DNA of 35,284 bases from contig JBCCSZ010000033.1 in assembly GCA_039199225.1 (NCBI GenBank), positions 1-35,284 of the forward strand. Reading direction: 5' to 3'. The position numbers and the translations under genes were made by a program. Of this stretch, positions 34,578 through 35,284 are shown piece after piece. This DNA is from JBCCSZ01 sp039199225 (lineage in GTDB: Bacteria > Bacteroidota > Bacteroidia > Chitinophagales > Saprospiraceae). The notes under the pieces were generated by a model. The model made no database searches. It was not told the origin of the DNA and worked only from the letters and a program-made list of their open reading frames with translations. The stretch's first letter is position 1; every line of letters starts with the position of its first letter.

Positions 34578-34592
34578 ATGACCGATAGTCAT
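34578..34592. promoter_or_regulatory. TetR-type operator 2 (ATGACCGATAGTCAT)
   Basis: Same left half-site ATGACCG and right half TAGTCAT, one copy degenerate. It lies just upstream of TATCTTTTG (34602-34610), a near -7 box, so repressor bound here would cover the -33 region of the adaptor promoter. Expected ligand of the TetR protein at 33833-34480. Confidence 0.7.
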
Positions 34593-34633
34593 TTTTACAA
34601 ATATCTTTTGATTCCTAATTTTCAACCAATAGC

Positions 34634-35284
34634 ATGAAAAGTTACTATTTCTCCGTTCTGCTCTTCGTCGGTACCTTTCTTCTCTACAGTTGTGGAAGCC
34701 CTGAAGCAGAGGAACAAGAAACCACAGCTGAGCGCCCCGCTGTATCTACCGATTCTGTAACAACTGAAGCAACGAGCCTTCTAAAGCTCAAAGACCTCGA
34801 GTTGTACAAGGTAACCAAAGGCGACCAACAGCGCTCCACCCCCATCAGCGGCCGGGTCATTCCCAAAAACACCACCCAATTATTCGCAGAAGTACAGGGC
34901 TTGATTTTGCCCGAAGGCATTTTATTCAAGGAGGGTGTCGCCTTCAAAAAGGGAGATTTACTCGTAAGCTTGGACAAACGAGAATATGAACTAAGCCTAG
35001 AGGCCCAGCGCAGTAGCTTCTTCAATTCCCTCACTGCCATCATGCCGGACATGAAGACGGATTACCCGGACAATTACGACAATTGGTTGACGTACATCAA
35101 CGACTACAACTTTGGCTCAACCCTGCCCCCACTCCCTGCAACTCTGTCCAAAAAAGAAAAATACTATGTGACGACTTATCAGATTTACAGTCAGTATTAC
35201 GCGATCAAGGCGGCAGAGGAAAGGTTGAAAAAATACAGCATCTATGCACCCTACAGTGGCATCGTCATCCAGTCGAACATCGAC
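34634..35284 (+). CDS. RND efflux periplasmic adaptor (membrane fusion protein), 3' truncated by window edge
   Basis: 217 codons visible, frame open to the last base. Lipoprotein signal MKSYYFSVLLFVGTFLLYSC (Cys20) then a Ser/Thr/Glu-rich linker. About residues 55-115: beta strands and lipoyl-like half (STPISGRVIPKNTTQLFAEVQGLILPEGILFKEGVAFKKGDLLVSLDKREYELSLEAQR), the usual start of HlyD/AcrA-type adaptors. A longer helical hairpin follows (KKEKYYVTTYQIYSQYYAIKAAEERLKK), then the second lipoyl half (YSIYAPYSGIVIQSNID). Connects an inner-membrane RND pump with an outer-membrane channel, both expected past the window. Controlled by the upstream TetR protein through the two operators (inference). 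Confidence 0.92.
   Translation, partial: MKSYYFSVLLFVGTFLLYSCGSPEAEEQETTAERPAVSTDSVTTEATSLLKLKDLELYKVTKGDQQRSTPISGRVIPKNTTQLFAEVQGLILPEGILFKEGVAFKKGDLLVSLDKREYELSLEAQRSSFFNSLTAIMPDMKTDYPDNYDNWLTYINDYNFGSTLPPLPATLSKKEKYYVTTYQIYSQYYAIKAAEERLKKYSIYAPYSGIVIQSNID

Noticed and set aside
34684..35052. Minus-strand ORF of 122 codons
   Set aside because: Antisense to the RND adaptor gene, which has a lipoprotein signal and lipoyl-like features.

Overview
This 35.3 kb window looks like chromosomal DNA of a Bacteroidota bacterium, most likely a Saprospiria-type lineage (Lewinella, Phaeodactylibacter or Haliscomenobacter-like). The support is family-level: a hybrid two-component regulator, a SusC/SusD pair, four proteins with type IX secretion (T9SS) C-terminal sorting domains (two of them 1,190 and 2,116 residues long), lipoproteins, weak Shine-Dalgarno signals and several TAnnTTTG promoter -7 boxes typical of the phylum. 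The genus assignment is inference. I saw no rRNA, tRNA, CRISPR array, insertion sequence or phage genes.

Layout. 1-2155: 3' part of a hybrid histidine kinase/AraC regulator (HTCS), ending in a G/T-rich degenerate repeat (2136-2247). 2247-4341 (minus): ECF sigma factor and, 13 nt downstream, a protein with a cytoplasmic segment, one membrane helix, a ~210-residue disordered linker and an outer-membrane barrel, i.e. a dual-membrane-spanning anti-sigma architecture. 4649-11843 (minus): operon SusC - SusD - secreted LamG/peptide-N-glycosidase F-like enzyme with T9SS signal, closed by a 14-bp terminator hairpin. It reads as an uptake system for N-glycoprotein-derived material. 12013-13678 (minus): outer-membrane barrel protein plus a T9SS cargo, with its own terminator.

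13679-14431 is a 0.75 kb stretch without a convincing gene, except a doubtful 49-codon ORF. 14432-26199 (plus): PIG-L deacetylase, a giant FG-GAP/calcium-loop T9SS protein, a giant DUF11/beta-propeller T9SS protein, and an MBL-fold hydrolase with a variant metal motif. 26293-27694 (minus): a lipoprotein and a 60-residue helix-turn-helix protein. 27908-32234 (plus): multi-pass membrane protein (TTG start, good promoter), a DUF3298/RsiV-like lipoprotein overlapping it by 77 bp, a secreted propeller-like protein, a two-helix membrane protein and a TauE/SafE permease. 32293-33519 (minus): SPFH/band-7 protein with a strong terminator. 33833-35284 (plus): TetR repressor, then a gap with two 15-bp ATGACCG-type operator sites, then the start of an RND efflux adaptor cut by the window edge.

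The most interesting points are the sigma/dual-membrane anti-sigma pair, the PNGase-F-like enzyme in a SusCD operon, the mosaic 2,116-residue secreted protein with six copies of a TPGNG...EDDEA module end, the TetR operator pair, and the unusual 77-bp gene overlap.
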